Source of the DNA: Echinarachnius parma
Taxonomy: Eukaryota; Echinodermata; Echinoidea; Clypeasteroida; Echinarachniidae
Direction: 5' to 3'
Length of the DNA: 64,000 nt
Assembly: GCA_037951105.1 (NCBI GenBank)
Contig: JBAMJV010007487.1
Span: 124,001 to 188,000, forward strand
Positions 23,486 through 35,009 of this stretch are shown here, one piece after another; position 1 is the stretch's first letter; the number at the start of each line of letters is the position of its first letter. Below the pieces are notes generated by a model, which ran no database searches, was not told the origin of the DNA, and worked only from the letters and a program-made list of their open reading frames with translations. The translations under genes were made by a program, and so were the position numbers.

Positions 23486-24775
23486 AGACAAGTGGCCACT
23501 AAGACAGGTTGGCTGATATAGACAAGTGGCCACTGAGACAGGTTGCCTGCTATAGACAAGTGGCCACTACAGACAAGTTGGCTGCTATAGACAAGTGGCC
23601 ACTACAGACAAGTTGGCTGCTATAGACAAGTGGCCACTGAGACAGGTTGGCTGCTATAGACAAGTGGCCACTAAGACAGGTTGGCTGCTATAGACAAGTG
23701 GCCACTAAGACAGGTTGGCTGCTATAGACAAGTGGCCACTAAGACAGGTTGGCTGCTATAGACAAGTGGCCACTGAGACAGGTTGGCTGCATAGACAAGT
23801 GGCCACTGAGACAGGTTGGCTGCTATAGACAAGTGGCCACTGAGACAGGTTGGCTGCTATAGACAAGTGGCCACTGAGACAGGTTGGCTGTTATAGACAA
23901 GTGGCCACTGAGACAGGTTGCCTGCTATAGACAAGTGGCCACTACAGACAAGTTGGCTGCTATAGACAAGTGGCCACTAAGACAGGTTGGCTGCTATAGA
24001 CAAGTGGCCACTAAGACAGGTTGGCTGCTATAGACAAGTGGCCACTGAGACAGGTTGGCTGCTATAGACAAGTGGCCACTGAGACATGTTGGCTGCTATA
24101 GACAAGTGGCCACTGAGACAGGTTGCCTGCTATAGACAAGTGGCCACTACAGACAGTTGGCTGCTATAGACAAGTGGCCACTAAGACAGGTTGGCTGCTA
24201 TAGACAAGTGGCCACTGAGACAGGTTGGCTGCTATAGACAAGTGGCCACTGAGACAGGTTGGCTGCTATAGACAAGTGGCTACTAGACAGGTTGGCTGCT
24301 ATAGACAAGTGGCCACTGAGACAGGTTGGCTGATATAGACAAGTGGCCACTGAGACAGGTTGGCTGCTATAGACAAGTGGCTACTAAGACAGGTTGGCTG
24401 CTATAGACAAGTGGCCACTGAGACAGGTTGGCTGCTATAGACAAGTGGCCACTGAGACAGATTGGCTGCTATAGACAAGTGGCCACTGAGACAGGTTGCC
24501 TGCTATAGACAAGTGGCCACTGAGACAGGTTGGCTGCTATAGACAAGTGGCCACTGTAGGCAGGTTGGCTGCTATAGACAAGTGGCCACTGTAGGCAGGT
24601 TGGCTGTTATAGACAGGTGGCCACTATAGGCAGGTTGGCTGCTATAGACAGGTGGCCACTATAGGCAGGTAGGCTGCTATAGACAGGTGGCCACTATAGG
24701 CAGGTAGGCTGCTATAGACAAGTGGCCACTGAGACAGGTTGGCTGCTATAGACAAGTGGCCACTAAGACAGGTTT
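23486..24775 (+). repeat. 34 bp satellite, about 38 copies
   Basis: The unit reads TATAGACAAGTGGCCACT followed by GAGACAGGTTGGCTGC, with variants (AAGACAGG, ACAGACAAG, GTAGGCAGG) in local blocks. Blocks of similar variants imply expansion by several rounds of unequal exchange. The spacers of a CRISPR array are absent. The unit matches the end of a dispersed transposon-like repeat that reads ACAGTCAAACCTGTCTATAG, which lies inverted immediately after the array. Confidence 0.95.
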
Positions 24776-24806
24776 GACTATACAGTCAAACCTGTCTATA
24801 GTGGCC
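24757..24806. other. Inverted repeat at the satellite boundary
   Basis: GGCCACTAAGACAGGTTTGACT and its complement AGTCAAACCTGTCTATAG then TGGCC face each other across a 4 base spacer. The right arm continues as a partial inverted copy of the satellite unit to about 24950. This is the arrangement expected where two transposon ends abut. Confidence 0.75.
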
Positions 24807-24999
24807 ACCCAGGGAGACAAGAAATGTGGCCACTGTAGACAGGTGACCTCTATAGACAGGTTCAATTACACTGTTTTTCTCTGCAAGGGATCAGTTTGAG
24901 TGGCCACTATAGGCAGGCTGCTGCTATAGACAGGTGGCGGCTAAGACAGGTTTGACTGTATTTGCCTTTTTGTTGTGGGGGGGGGGGGGGGGGGGGGGG

Positions 25000-26246
25000 A
25001 TTTTCATAAGTAGGTTAAAACACTGACCATAAGTGCATTCTGGTGTAAGTGCATTCTGGTCATTGCTTTACCCAGTCCTAAATTTCTTTGATGACAGATG
25101 AATATATGATTTCAACAGACACATCTGTTTTTTCCCCATCTGGGCTTGAAAACCAAGGAACATTTATGTTAATCTTGGAACTCTGATTTTGGTTTTGTGC
25201 CAAAAGATATATATACATTAGAGTACGAAGACCTTGTGGGCTTGGAAAATTGTGGCAAAACACAGTCAATGTGTAATTTTGTTGTGTTTTTAAATCTCAT
25301 TAATAATGTCAGACAAATTTACCAGTGATTACCCTCTATTGGTAATGAGTATGTTTCTTTTACTGACTGGCCTGACCAATCTCACATGCACGGCTGGCTC
25401 ATATCTGCATGAAGTTCAGCTTGTTTTTATTAAAAAAAGTTATCACCAACAAAAACTAATTTTAAGTCTATTCAATAGGTTCTCTGCCAAACACATAACA
25501 AACACAGAAGAAAAAACCATATAAAGGAACCTAAACTTCAACATATAATGAGAGAACTTTATTAACAAGGTAAGTCCTAGAGTCACACCAAAGTTACTTT
25601 ATTCATTCATTAGATTATAATCAAACCGGATATATTTCATCAAATTTATGACATCTGAACTTGTTTTTTCCGTTCATAAAAATGACAACCAAATGATTGA
25701 ATCAAATTTGTTAATGAATGAAGCCCCGAAGGGTAAACGTTTTGGTGATAAACCAACCATGACCTCCATTATCAATACTGTTTATCACAATATTTACAAT
25801 GGTGTCCTCATTCTGTGCCACTTCCTTTCAAACAAATAGAATGCTTCTTGGTGGTAATGGCATGGGTGTGTTCTAAAATAAATAACAAGAAAACACACAA
25901 CTACTATAAATAGTGAGTTGAAAGCCGGAAACTAGTCCAGAATGGAGGATATGAATAATAAACAAATGTTTCATTTTTGGTGGAATAATAGGAAATGTGA
26001 AAACAACGCAGCTTCATAACAATCTCGCAAATTGTACGTCATTATTTATATTTCCATTTTATTGCCACCTCTCCTTCCTCCCACACTATCTCACTCAAAA
26101 ACCTCACCCGTCTCTTACACATATAAAAATTAAAAACCTTTCAAAAAAAAGTGAAGATGCAAATAGCGATATGCAGTTTATTGCGGAGAGTACCTTCATA
26201 TTTCTAACACTTCCAACTAAAGAGGTAAAAGAAATCAAACATATAC
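25000..26246. other. No recognisable gene
   Basis: AT-rich sequence with short open frames only. No RNA gene or repeat boundary is supported apart from a trace of the TGATGACAGATG repeat near 25090. Confidence 0.4.
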
Positions 26247-26625
26247 TTAAAGGGATCTAGTAGCGTTGTTGACATGTGCAAAAAGTGATGAGTGGTTGAT
26301 ACAATGTATATTGTTGTTATCTGATATGTCCACTGGTTGTTGTGTGAAAATTTCAAGTTAAATGGACGTTATATGGCCGAGTAAAGAGCAAAAATGCAAA
26401 GTGATATTCACTAACTCATTGCACTCACGGTTTACATGGTCCAGTGGATAATTTAACATCTGAACACTTCAATCGAAAATACCTTTTTAACGAAAGGGTA
26501 ATTTGAAAAACCAAAACCTGTCCCATGCTTTTATCGTTAATATGAATACAACAAGGTATGAGGGAACCGCTAGAATTACAATATTGGATTTTGAGGATTT
26601 GGACAATGTTACTAAGTCCCTTTAT
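26247..26625 (+). mobile_element. TTAA-flanked inverted-repeat element, family 2, copy A
   Basis: A 379 bp element beginning TTAAAGGGATCTAGTAGCG and ending GGACAATGTTACTAAGTCCC then TTTATAA. Other copies are at 28119-28510, 54987-55374 and (partial, inverted) 21312-21448. They share GTGCAAAAAGTGATGA, AAATGGACGTTATAT and CAGTGGATAATT. No coding capacity. Confidence 0.75.
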
Positions 26626-26790
26626 AATTTTCAATATTAACAATATTTTTATTTCGACCATATTTATGGCATCCTTTAACTAGCATTTATGTAGGTCACG
26701 AACATACACTTGTAAATAATAAACAAAATTAATTTTACCAAAAATTAAAAACAAAACAAAAACATTGAGAGAAGATTTAGTAATGAACGT

Positions 26791-26910
26791 AAGCATGATA
26801 TGACATTAGCATGTAAGCACCCATAACAGTTCCACATGATATAGTAAGCACCCATAACAGTTACACATGATATGACATTAGCATGTAAGCACCCATAACA
26901 GTTGCACAGC
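26791..26910 (+). repeat. Short tandem repeat with GTAAGCACCCATAACAGTT
   Basis: Three copies of GTAAGCACCCATAACAGTT, two of them preceded by TGATATGACATTAGCAT. Confidence 0.8.
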
Positions 26911-27059
26911 AATTATTTGTTTTTCAGTTGGGAGGGGGCTGAAGGGGCAGTGTTTTTTGAGTGAGAAGCAAAATAAAGATATTTTTCTCACGGTGGGGAC
27001 TTCAAAACAAGCAACATAATAATAATCATGTTTGTTTGAAAGGATGAGAGGGTACTCAA

Positions 27060-27560
27060 GATTTGTTGGGGCACATACCCTACCCACACCTCAATCTCTG
27101 TGCCCATGTGGCTGTATCCAGGTGGCTAAGGGCTAATGTTGTTCAACTAGTAGTAACGTGCCCCAGTCCCCCTTGGATTTTCCCCCCCAAAATGGGTTGT
27201 GTGTTGGGGCACACGTCCCCCCCCCCCCCCCCCCCCACTGTCTGTTCACCTACATGTACTTCCATGTCATTAAGGGCTAATCATTTCACTTAACAATTGT
27301 TTGTTAGGGCACACCCCCCCCCCCCCCTCATTCTCTGTGCCCCTACAACAATGTGATTAGGGGTTAGTGTTGTTCAACTAAGAAGTTGTTGTTAGTTAGG
27401 GAACATGCCCCACCCCATCCCATAGACTATGTCTTTGTATCCATGTTTTTTAACTACAGCATACAACTGTGGTGCACTTCCCTTAGCACCCCCACCCCCC
27501 CCCCCCCCCCCCCCCGTTGCCCCCTACGTTGCCCCCTACATAGTGGGAAACGCCCTACCC
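27060..27560 (+). repeat. Degenerate tandem repeat with poly(C)
   Basis: Diverged units share TTGGGGCACA or TTAGGGCACA, a C-run, a TCTGTGCCC segment and AGGGCTAAT/AGGGGTTAGTGTTGTTCAAC. No gene is seen. Confidence 0.6.
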
Positions 27561-27679
27561 CCTAAAAATGAAATGTACACTCTTATTACCAACCATGTGA
27601 AAGAATATAATTTTACTAATATGGGATTATACAAATTTGGCCAAGAAACTGACTACTAATTGATATATTTGCAAAATTA

Positions 27680-27860
27680 TAAATTGATCTACTGCGGATT
27701 GATATCGCCAAAGTGGAATCGCGCATACGCTACGTGCAAATGACCGCGTGCGTGTTCGCTATACAGGCTTGTCCTCAGCTTGTCGATATCTCCAGTCCAG
27801 CGCTAGCGGCGCGGACAGGTGCGAACGGGCAGTTGATTTATACATTTCACGGGCGGGTAT
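27680..27860. other. CpG-rich patch
   Basis: A patch of raised CpG (GATATCGCC, GCGCATACGC, GCGCTAGCGGCGCGG) in an AT-rich setting. It overlaps a 60-codon open frame without recognisable similarity. It may be a promoter or an element interior. Confidence 0.25.
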
Positions 27861-28118
27861 TGGATTTCTTCCGATATTTCTGTATTTAACGATGCTTAGG
27901 TTCGGATTTTACCACACAAGCCCTATTTAAATACTTATTCAACAATATTGATCAATATAGATGTTTTCGGCTACTTTCCCCAAACTGGTATTGGGCTTTA
28001 AGTGCTAGTGTTGTTCAAGTCCATCATGCCTTACACCTGTTACCTTGCTGACAGATGAAGCCAGGTACTATGAGCCTCAAACACCAGAACACAACACACT
28101 AATAGTAATACCCTGGCC

Positions 28119-28510
28119 CTTTCACATCTACTAACTTTGTTGGCATGTGCAAAAAGTGATGAATTGTTGGGAAAATGTGTATTTTCGTGTCCAGATATAT
28201 ATCCACTTAGTAATGTGTGAAAAATTCACGTTAAATGGATGTTATATTGCTGAGAAATTAGCAAAAATGCAAATGATATTCCCTAACTCACAGCACTGAC
28301 TTTGTACACAATTATGACTATCCAGTGGATAGTTGAAAAAGCAAACACTTCAATCGCAAATATCTTTTTTACGAAAGGGAATTTCGAAAAACCTAAATAT
28401 GTTCCTTCTTCCTATGGCTAATACAGATACAACATGGTACATGTATGAGAGAACCACTAGATCTCTAACTAAGTTTTGTGGATTTGGACAATGTTACTAG
28501 AACCCTTTAA
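28119..28510 (+). mobile_element. TTAA-type inverted-repeat element, family 2, copy B
   Basis: Shares GGCATGTGCAAAAAGTGATG, TTAAATGGATGTTATAT and the right end GGACAATGTTACTAGAACCC then TTTAA with copy A. The left terminus is degenerate. Confidence 0.65.
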
Positions 28511-29204
28511 TATACAAATTACAAACCGATCAAATCATCTGGACTAACTGAACATTTTCAGAGTCTTTCTAAGTTCTTGACCATTTCAGACAAGATCAAA
28601 CTTCCAATGTGAAAAGGGTATGAAATGGGCACTTTTATCCCTGCCACAACTTGAAGTCTGTCCACATCAACCTGAAGAATCCAGGGCAGGTTATGATCAG
28701 ATCTTCATTTTTCACAGATTGCATCCATGCTGCTTCTCAGACCAACTCTATCGGTGTGACACATATGAAACAGCAGGAAAGTTCTTCAAAACCTTAAATG
28801 GATAAATAGAGAAGTAATAAGCGAATGAGATTCGAACAGACTTCAATTCAAAGGAGACATTACCACGGTACCAAACCTCCCATTCCATCTGCTGATAGTG
28901 GGGGAGCAATAAGAACAGTGGTCACTGGTCAAGGTATTGACCAATGACCGGCTTGGCATATTGACCATTGACTTATTGTTAGCTCTTTAGCAGGAGAAAT
29001 AAATCGCTCTTCTCATCTTAGTTTCTCCAAATGTGATCATTCATATAGGGCCCTTCTCTGGACAAATCGAAAACACATCCGTTTGAAATTTGGTTGATAT
29101 GAAAAGCATGGTTTGGGACTGTAAAAGATGTATAAAAGGCAAAGGCATGCTAGGTCTGGAAGAATTCTTTCACTATTTCTTCAGTTTCACACCAATCGAG
29201 TCTG
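28511..29204. other. No recognisable gene
   Basis: Non-coding by eye. Short open frames only. Confidence 0.4.
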
Positions 29205-29207
29205 TAA

Positions 29208-29840
29208 GACCCCGTTTACAGTGAGAAAAAGGCAGGGCCGGGCCAGGCCCGGGCCAGGCCGCGGCCGAGTTGGCCCCGCAATTTTGTGCGTTTACAGTGC
29301 GAGGCCAGGCCGCGGCCTACATTGTAACCTTCCAATATTTTGTCGTAGTGGCGCTCTGCATGTAAACAAACGATTATTTTGGGGGGCGCGCCGGGGGTCA
29401 CAGTGTAGATCCGGTCGCGCGCGCGCGGGATATTTCCAATGAATCTTTTCCCCAATTCCCTATGTTTATGCATGTTAAATGCACGGCGAACTTTCGAATA
29501 TCACAGCTGCCCGTACCTAATATAATAATTGATTAATCTTTGTTCTACCCTACAACACGAGAATATGGACGAGGAAGATCGACCGAAGAAAATACCATGA
29601 AAGCGTGGGTTCGATTGTTATGGTACGGCGTCATTATCCTATGACGTAATGATCCTTTCACTTCCGGGGTAACAGTTGGCCCCGCAATTGGCCGCGCAAT
29701 TGGCCCCGGTGCGTTTACAGTGAGAAAAGGCTGGGCCAGGCCGAGGCCGAGACTACCTCCAGAGCTGGTCCAAATGCGCGGCCAGTTTGGCCTCGCAATT
29801 GGCCGCGCAATTGGCCCCGGTGCGTTTACAGTGCGGGGTC
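29208..29840. mobile_element. GC-rich Harbinger-like inverted-repeat element, complete copy
   Basis: A 633 bp element starting GACCCCGTTTACAGTG and ending CAGTGCGGGGTC, flanked by a 3 bp TAA duplication (29205-29207 and 29841-29843). A 3 bp TWA duplication is typical of PIF/Harbinger. The word GCGTTTACAGTG or CGTTTACAGTG recurs four times, near both ends and inside, which could serve as transposase sites. The interior is very rich in GGCC palindromes. No transposase is encoded. Confidence 0.7.
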
Positions 29841-30318
29841 TAAGTCGTATCAGCTTCAAATGTAGTATATGCAGGCTTGACCTCCGTGTGAACACAATGC
29901 ACGTCTTGTCAATCCTGAACATGGCATTGGGGATAGAGCTATAGAGCCGTTAATCTGTGGTGATTTATCAGGGGACCTAGTATTCCTAGAAACATTGTGG
30001 GGAACAGATTTACAGCACCTTTTGACTTTCATGTGCATTGCACCTAAATGTGAACAGCAAATCGCCAGGCAATATCAATAACAGTTTCCCACAGCACTTT
30101 GTTTTAACTTAATTTATCCTAACAATAATCATTCTCTCTCTCACTCTCTGTCTCCCTTGATTTCAATTCAAATATTTCCAATGCCTTTTGGACTTCTGCA
30201 TGCAGGTAAAAAGAACTGTGAATCGTGAGACAATAATTATTGCCTCACAATTTCATGAAAGTTTCCAAAAGCATTTGATTTAACTTCATAAATTTATCTT
30301 TGTTTAAATTTGTAAAAA

Positions 30319-30322
30319 ATAA
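30319..30322 (+). other. Target-site duplication of LTR element, left
   Basis: ATAA precedes the left LTR and follows the right LTR at 36762-36765. If the last A of the right LTR is counted as target instead, the duplication is AATAA (5 bp). Both lengths fit Ty3/gypsy elements. Confidence 0.6.
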
Positions 30323-32074
30323 TGTAGCACCCATGTGGAACCCCTCCATGGTTGCTAATGTGTTCATTAATTGCTTTATAAGTTAGGAGTATTTATATTA
30401 ATATGTTTGTGATATTGGGAATAAGTTTTGTTGTAATACACTTTAAATGTATCCTACAGAGCCTATGATGGGAATCGGTACAGGAAATGGACAAGGGATT
30501 TATTTGGCTCTTAATTTAATAAATTGTAACTCCTAGTTTTATGTCTTTAAGCCGCTATTAAGGAGTGTTTGGATTACTTTAATGACCCAAGGAGCTAGGC
30601 TTTGTAGGTTATTGGATAAAGGATAATTAAGCTTTTCATTTAGCACTTGGGTTTATTGTTAATTAGGGATTAAGATACTATTATGGAGAAAGCCTGGCTT
30701 GGTGCTTTATGTTTATATTGGTGTTTATTAACAGCTTGCCCTGGGGAAATTATGCAGGAGGCATAGTTTATTTGACTTTTGATTTAGGCTGAAAGAGGGT
30801 CCCCTTTGTCTTTAAAATTATGTTTGATAATATACTTGTTAGGTTGCATAAGCATTTCCTGTAGGGGCGGGGCTTATACATTACACCTCCCAAAAGTAGC
30901 TTTGGCCAATAGTAATTAGTTTAGGTCACCTCTTTCTAGTAATAAAATATTTAGTCCAATCATGTGATAATAAGGAACCCTTCCCCCCTATGATGTACAG
31001 GAATATCATTTCCATAGGGCCATGTAGTTAAGGATCCATATAAAAGAGAATGTAATAGGTAATTAATGATGAGTCACACGAACAGCAAAGGAATAGAAAG
31101 GTAGTCGTAATCAGGAGCAGTTAGCTCTCATCCCACCCAAGTTTCCCGTCATCTACCATCCTCATCAAACTAATTACTAACCAAGAAATATCGACAACTT
31201 ATTTGGACACTTCTTTGAACCATCGGAAACTAGATTGAAAGGAGAACTTTACGCCGAGAATAATATATTGGAAGCTACAAATTCAAGGAGTGAACTTTAG
31301 CCCAAGAAGCAAACCATTATTGCTCGTGGCTCACTGGATCATTTTAGCAACAAACTAGTTGCCACTTTTGTGCCAAGGAGTCCCAGGCCATTCCCGCATT
31401 TTCCCGTCCAGAAGGTGCCCAGCCAGTAACCAGCCCCGTCCCGACGTCGAGCCCGAAGTCGCCCACGTCCTCGAGCCGTCGCACCATCCCAGCCCATCAG
31501 GAAGCGCATCCGAAACCGACATAACAGTATAGCTAAGTGGCCACCATTTACTAATTTCATTTTCCCTAACATATCCCTTCCCTTCCCCCTATGACCTTGA
31601 TATAAGCATTTAGTAGTAAGTTAAGTAGGTATTGTTTTGATCCTTACCGTTAAGGAACGTTTGGCAATAATATTTATTGCAACTAGTATTTAAGTCTGTA
31701 AATTATATAAGTTTGTGTTAGTTGAAATTGATTGAGATGGGATTTGTAATCCCAACATGCATCTTTGTAAATAATAATTAACATTGGCATTCCACTGAAA
31801 TATTATGCTTTATTCGATCGCTTTATTATTGTTGTTGGTGGCGTTTGTAAAGGTGAGTCAGGCTGGTGAGATGGTGGTTGTGGTGGTCTATGTATGAGTT
31901 GATGTGACCAGTTGGCATTGAACCTTAGTGTATTAGCTATCGAAAAGAACGGACCAATAAAACACTCCACCTCCGTTTACATGGAACCTACATTTCATGT
32001 AGATGCGAGGCGGATGTCCTAACCCCCAATTATTAGGATTACATAATATCTCTCTATTTGGGTGGTGGGTTGCA
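30323..32074 (+). repeat. Left LTR (1752 bp)
   Basis: Runs from TGTAGCACCC to GGTGGGTTGCA. It contains a TATA box at 31039 and a possible poly(A) signal AATAAA at 31956. From these, the transcript would begin near 31070 and the R region would be about 900 bp. A 77-codon antisense open frame at 31339-31572 (repeated in the other LTR) has no recognisable similarity. Confidence 0.92.
31039..31046 (+). promoter_or_regulatory. TATA box in the left LTR
   Basis: TATAAAAG within CCATATAAAAGAGA. It is about 715 bp into the LTR, with a matching copy at 35726-35733 in the right LTR. It probably directs transcription of the element from near 31070. Confidence 0.5.
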
Positions 32075-32513
32075 CGGAACTCATGACCTTATTTTATGCG
32101 TTTAAATCAGCACCATATTTTTGATAGTTATTTGAAGAAATTTTTTATATTTTTGTATTAGTATTATAGTTAATTGGTTCGATGTCGACTGGTCCAAAAT
32201 AAAAAAAATAACTGCCTTCTTATCATGCCTGACAAGCCTCAACAAATTATTTTGTAGGAATTGATAGTATGTGCTCGTCCAATCTCAGCATTAGGTATAT
32301 GTTTTTGTGTATCATCTTTGCTAATTTTGTTTAATGAATGTTCTTTAATTGTACTGAATTTGAGTTGTGTTCCTTGATTAACATATTGACTTTAATTAGA
32401 CGAGATGGCAAACTCAATAGACGACTGCACAGTCGCTTTGAAGCTTTTGATGCATATTTGCATAGGGCCGCAAAGTATATAGTGATAATGTAATTGATAG
32501 GACCATAATTATA
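32075..32513 (+). other. Leader region of the LTR element
   Basis: The sequence follows the left LTR as CGGAACTCATGACC and is AT-rich. A primer-binding site would be expected at its start, but no clear match to a tRNA 3' end beginning TGG is seen. No gag is present. Confidence 0.5.
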
Positions 32514-33404
32514 ATGGGGTTCGAATCCCAAGACCTCCCCCCATCACTTCGCTGCACAGGGACTGTTAAATGGTTCCACGTGAAGAAAGGATACGGTTTC
32601 ATAACATTGCCTGTGCCTGGTGTCCAAGATGTTTTTATTCATTGGTCAGACATTAGTCTAAATAATCCTAACAAAAGGCAACGAAGTGTTGGGGATGGAG
32701 AGCTTGTGGAGTTTGATTTAGTTACAAATGAGAAAGGCCAGAAAGGAATGAATGTGACGGGACCTAACTTTACACACGTCCAGGGTAGCAGGTATGCCAG
32801 AGATGGGCGTCGACGTCGTCCCCGCAACAAACGGCGACGACGACGACATCGATCCAACTGCGCATACCGAGACCCAATTACACTCTCTCCCTCCCAGCCA
32901 ATCTCTACCCCATTCGCTCAATTTGAACAGGAGAATGTGGAGGATACAGGTATTTTGTTTTGGGACGCACCCCCACCCACTGACGTGGATAGCCCCCTCC
33001 CCCAGGAAATGCATTGTGATGCAGTTGCTGATGCAGTTAGTGAGGAAAGTGAGATTGATGAGAATGAGCAGATTGCTCCTGATGAAAATGATAATGTAGA
33101 GGAAGTTGAACAAATAGAAGAAGTCGGTGATTTGATAATATTTGATGATGAGCCTAGCGGTTCTGATTTATTGTTGATTGAAGATGACCACTATGTCAGA
33201 CGTTCACACAGACCGTCTATACCCCCTGATAGGTTAACATATTATCAGAACCAGTCTTCGGTTCCCACCCCTCATGTGCAGGATTGTCCGCAGGTGCGCC
33301 ACACGTCTGAGTTCAGGCGTGCATTAGGATTGCTACAAATTAATCTCTTCGCATTGTGCCAGTGGCCCAGTCGGGCAAGTAGAAATAGGATTGTCGAACT
33401 TTGA
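32514..33404 (+). CDS. Y-box-type cold-shock domain protein carried by an LTR retrotransposon
   Basis: A single-exon ORF of 296 residues. Residues 15-84 form a cold-shock domain: GTVKWFHVKKGYGFI with the RNP1 motif (25-30), VFIHWS as RNP2 (40-45), then NNPNKRQRSVGDGELVEFD and NVTGPN. VQGSRYA (89-95) follows, as in animal Y-box proteins just after the domain. This places it with the YBX family rather than bacterial CspA or Lin28. Residues 97-113 are almost pure Arg/Lys/Pro. An acidic region (about 174-227) leads to YVRRSHRPSIPPDRLTYY (227-244), which resembles the C-terminal tail of gypsy Pol proteins. The start is the ATG at 32514, with A at -3 and G at +4. Cold-shock domains bind single-stranded RNA and DNA, so binding the element's own transcript is plausible but inferred. 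Absence of introns suggests capture through mRNA. Confidence 0.85.
   Translation: MGFESQDLPPSLRCTGTVKWFHVKKGYGFITLPVPGVQDVFIHWSDISLNNPNKRQRSVGDGELVEFDLVTNEKGQKGMNVTGPNFTHVQGSRYARDGRRRRPRNKRRRRRHRSNCAYRDPITLSPSQPISTPFAQFEQENVEDTGILFWDAPPPTDVDSPLPQEMHCDAVADAVSEESEIDENEQIAPDENDNVEEVEQIEEVGDLIIFDDEPSGSDLLLIEDDHYVRRSHRPSIPPDRLTYYQNQSSVPTPHVQDCPQVRHTSEFRRALGLLQINLFALCQWPSRASRNRIVEL
32518..32529 (+). promoter_or_regulatory. tRNA B-box-like sequence GGTTCGAATCCC
   Basis: A perfect match to the T-arm/B-box of tRNA genes, overlapping codons 2-6 of the ORF. No A box or cloverleaf is seen upstream, so this is either chance or a scar of a tRNA-derived sequence at the capture junction. Confidence 0.3.
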
Positions 33405-34969
33405 ATGGCCCGTGCTAATTTTGCAATTAGCCAGCAACTTAATTGCTGGTTTGTGAAATTGTCATATTGAGCCATATAGATATTGTTGTTTAGATATGTA
33501 GGACTATATTACATGTGTCCTCAGCGATGATTTTGATATTTTGTGAGTTTATGTTTTTAAGACTCGCGGTAACGTAGCTCTAGTAAATAGTAGCTTTATT
33601 TAAGTGCATTTTGTGATACACTATTGAATTAATTATTGGTTTGGAGAAAATTCTATACAGAAATTTCTGTGCATGCATTTCCCTTGTTATAATGGTATGT
33701 TGCCATGATCGTTTTGATATGGTTTACTATTAGGAACTTTTTGTTGGATAAGTCATAACGTGTCCACTGTAAGTGTTTTAATTATGTTATTATTAGGTAA
33801 ACATCTCCAGTTACGAGCTGCGACTTGTTTTGGTTTGAAGGGACCTCATCCCTTCATGTGCATTATGAATATATTATATAGGCCTTTGTAACCTTTGAGT
33901 TTGTATTGCCATTTTTGTTTAGTTATGGAAAATATGGTACAGGGTACATATTTAGTGATAGTCTAATTAATGTGGTTAACTTTTTTTGAAGTCTTAATTG
34001 TTGCCGCTTGATTGAGAGATAAATGTATGGAATATTAGGCAGTGTGATAATCAGGGAATTGCGCACTAGCCGGGATTAATTTTAGAGTTAGAATAAGCTC
34101 GGGAAGTTGGGAACTTCGATATTGATATGATTTAGCTTAGGAGACATGCAGGAGTATACCTCTCTTTGAATACATGGGTACATTAATTGTTGCCAATCTT
34201 TGCATTATTTTTAAAAGTGATATTATCTTGTCGCTAAGAGACAAGTCTTGATTGAATCGCTTTTTAGTTAATATAGTCATTTATAATTAAGGGATTTGTT
34301 TTCTCTTTTATGCCTGCATTGTGAATTTGTGGGAATCAAATTGTTAAGTTTTAGAAAGACAACAAGAGACACTTTCTTACTTAAATTTTGCATCTGAATG
34401 ATACTTTTGTTTTTGTTTATTTTATTTGTGACTTCTTGAAAGTCGCATTTTGTTGTAATTTGATTCACGCCGAAGCAGTTTAAATGTTATTATGTTATTA
34501 TTTTTGCCTTTATATAATTTGATTTGATTTGATTTTTGTTTATTACGGCTAGATTCACTCTGAGGTTAATTCGATATATTTCACTTTCGTTTTTGTTGAT
34601 GTTTATTTGAAAGCCCGTTTGTAACATTCCATTAATTAGTTATTTGTGACGTTATACATTTCGTTTGTTGCAGTGACACAGATAAACAATATCACCGATA
34701 CATGTTCGGCTTATGAATAGTTATATGAAACATTGGTAATAAGAATTTTGTTTGTTTGAAAAAGACTGAGAACGGACGTAGTGAGCACTAGTAGGTAGAT
34801 TTGCCACTCTTTTTGTTTTTATTTTATAATTTGTCTAATATCTTTTGATGATTTGTTTATATTTAACCTCATTTAATCGCTGTATCATATCTGTAGGGTG
34901 GATGCCAATCCATGTAAATGTATTTATGCTAGTAATTATTGATATTTGTAATTTATGTGGGCACATAAT
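33405..34969 (+). other. 3' non-coding part of the LTR element
   Basis: About 1.6 kb of AT-rich sequence without coding frames or recognisable Pol remnants. It may be the 3' untranslated region of the captured gene or degraded element sequence. Confidence 0.5.
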
Positions 34970-35009
34970 TTAAATTTCGGGGACGAAATTTCCCTGGAGG
35001 GAGGGTAGA
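34970..35009 (+). other. Pre-LTR motif and polypurine tract
   Basis: TTTAAATTTCGGGGACGAAA is followed by TTTCCCTGGAGGGAGGGTAGA, which abuts the right LTR. The GGGGACGAAATTT motif before a purine tract is frequent in Ty3/gypsy elements. The purine tract primes plus-strand DNA synthesis. Confidence 0.65.

Noticed and set aside
23486..24775. CRISPR array
   Set aside because: The units are contiguous without unique spacers, and the setting is a eukaryotic genome rich in retroelements.
31339..31572. 77-codon antisense frame in each LTR
   Set aside because: Present in both LTRs by duplication, antisense to the element, and without recognisable similarity. It overlaps a GC-rich LTR segment that stays open by composition.
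32060..32090. Primer-binding site of the LTR element
   Set aside because: TGGTGGGTTGCA lies inside the LTR and is present in both LTRs, and the bases just after the LTR (CGGAACTCATG) match no tRNA end I recognise.
32500..32535. tRNA gene
   Set aside because: Only a B-box is present. There is no A box, acceptor stem or anticodon arm.
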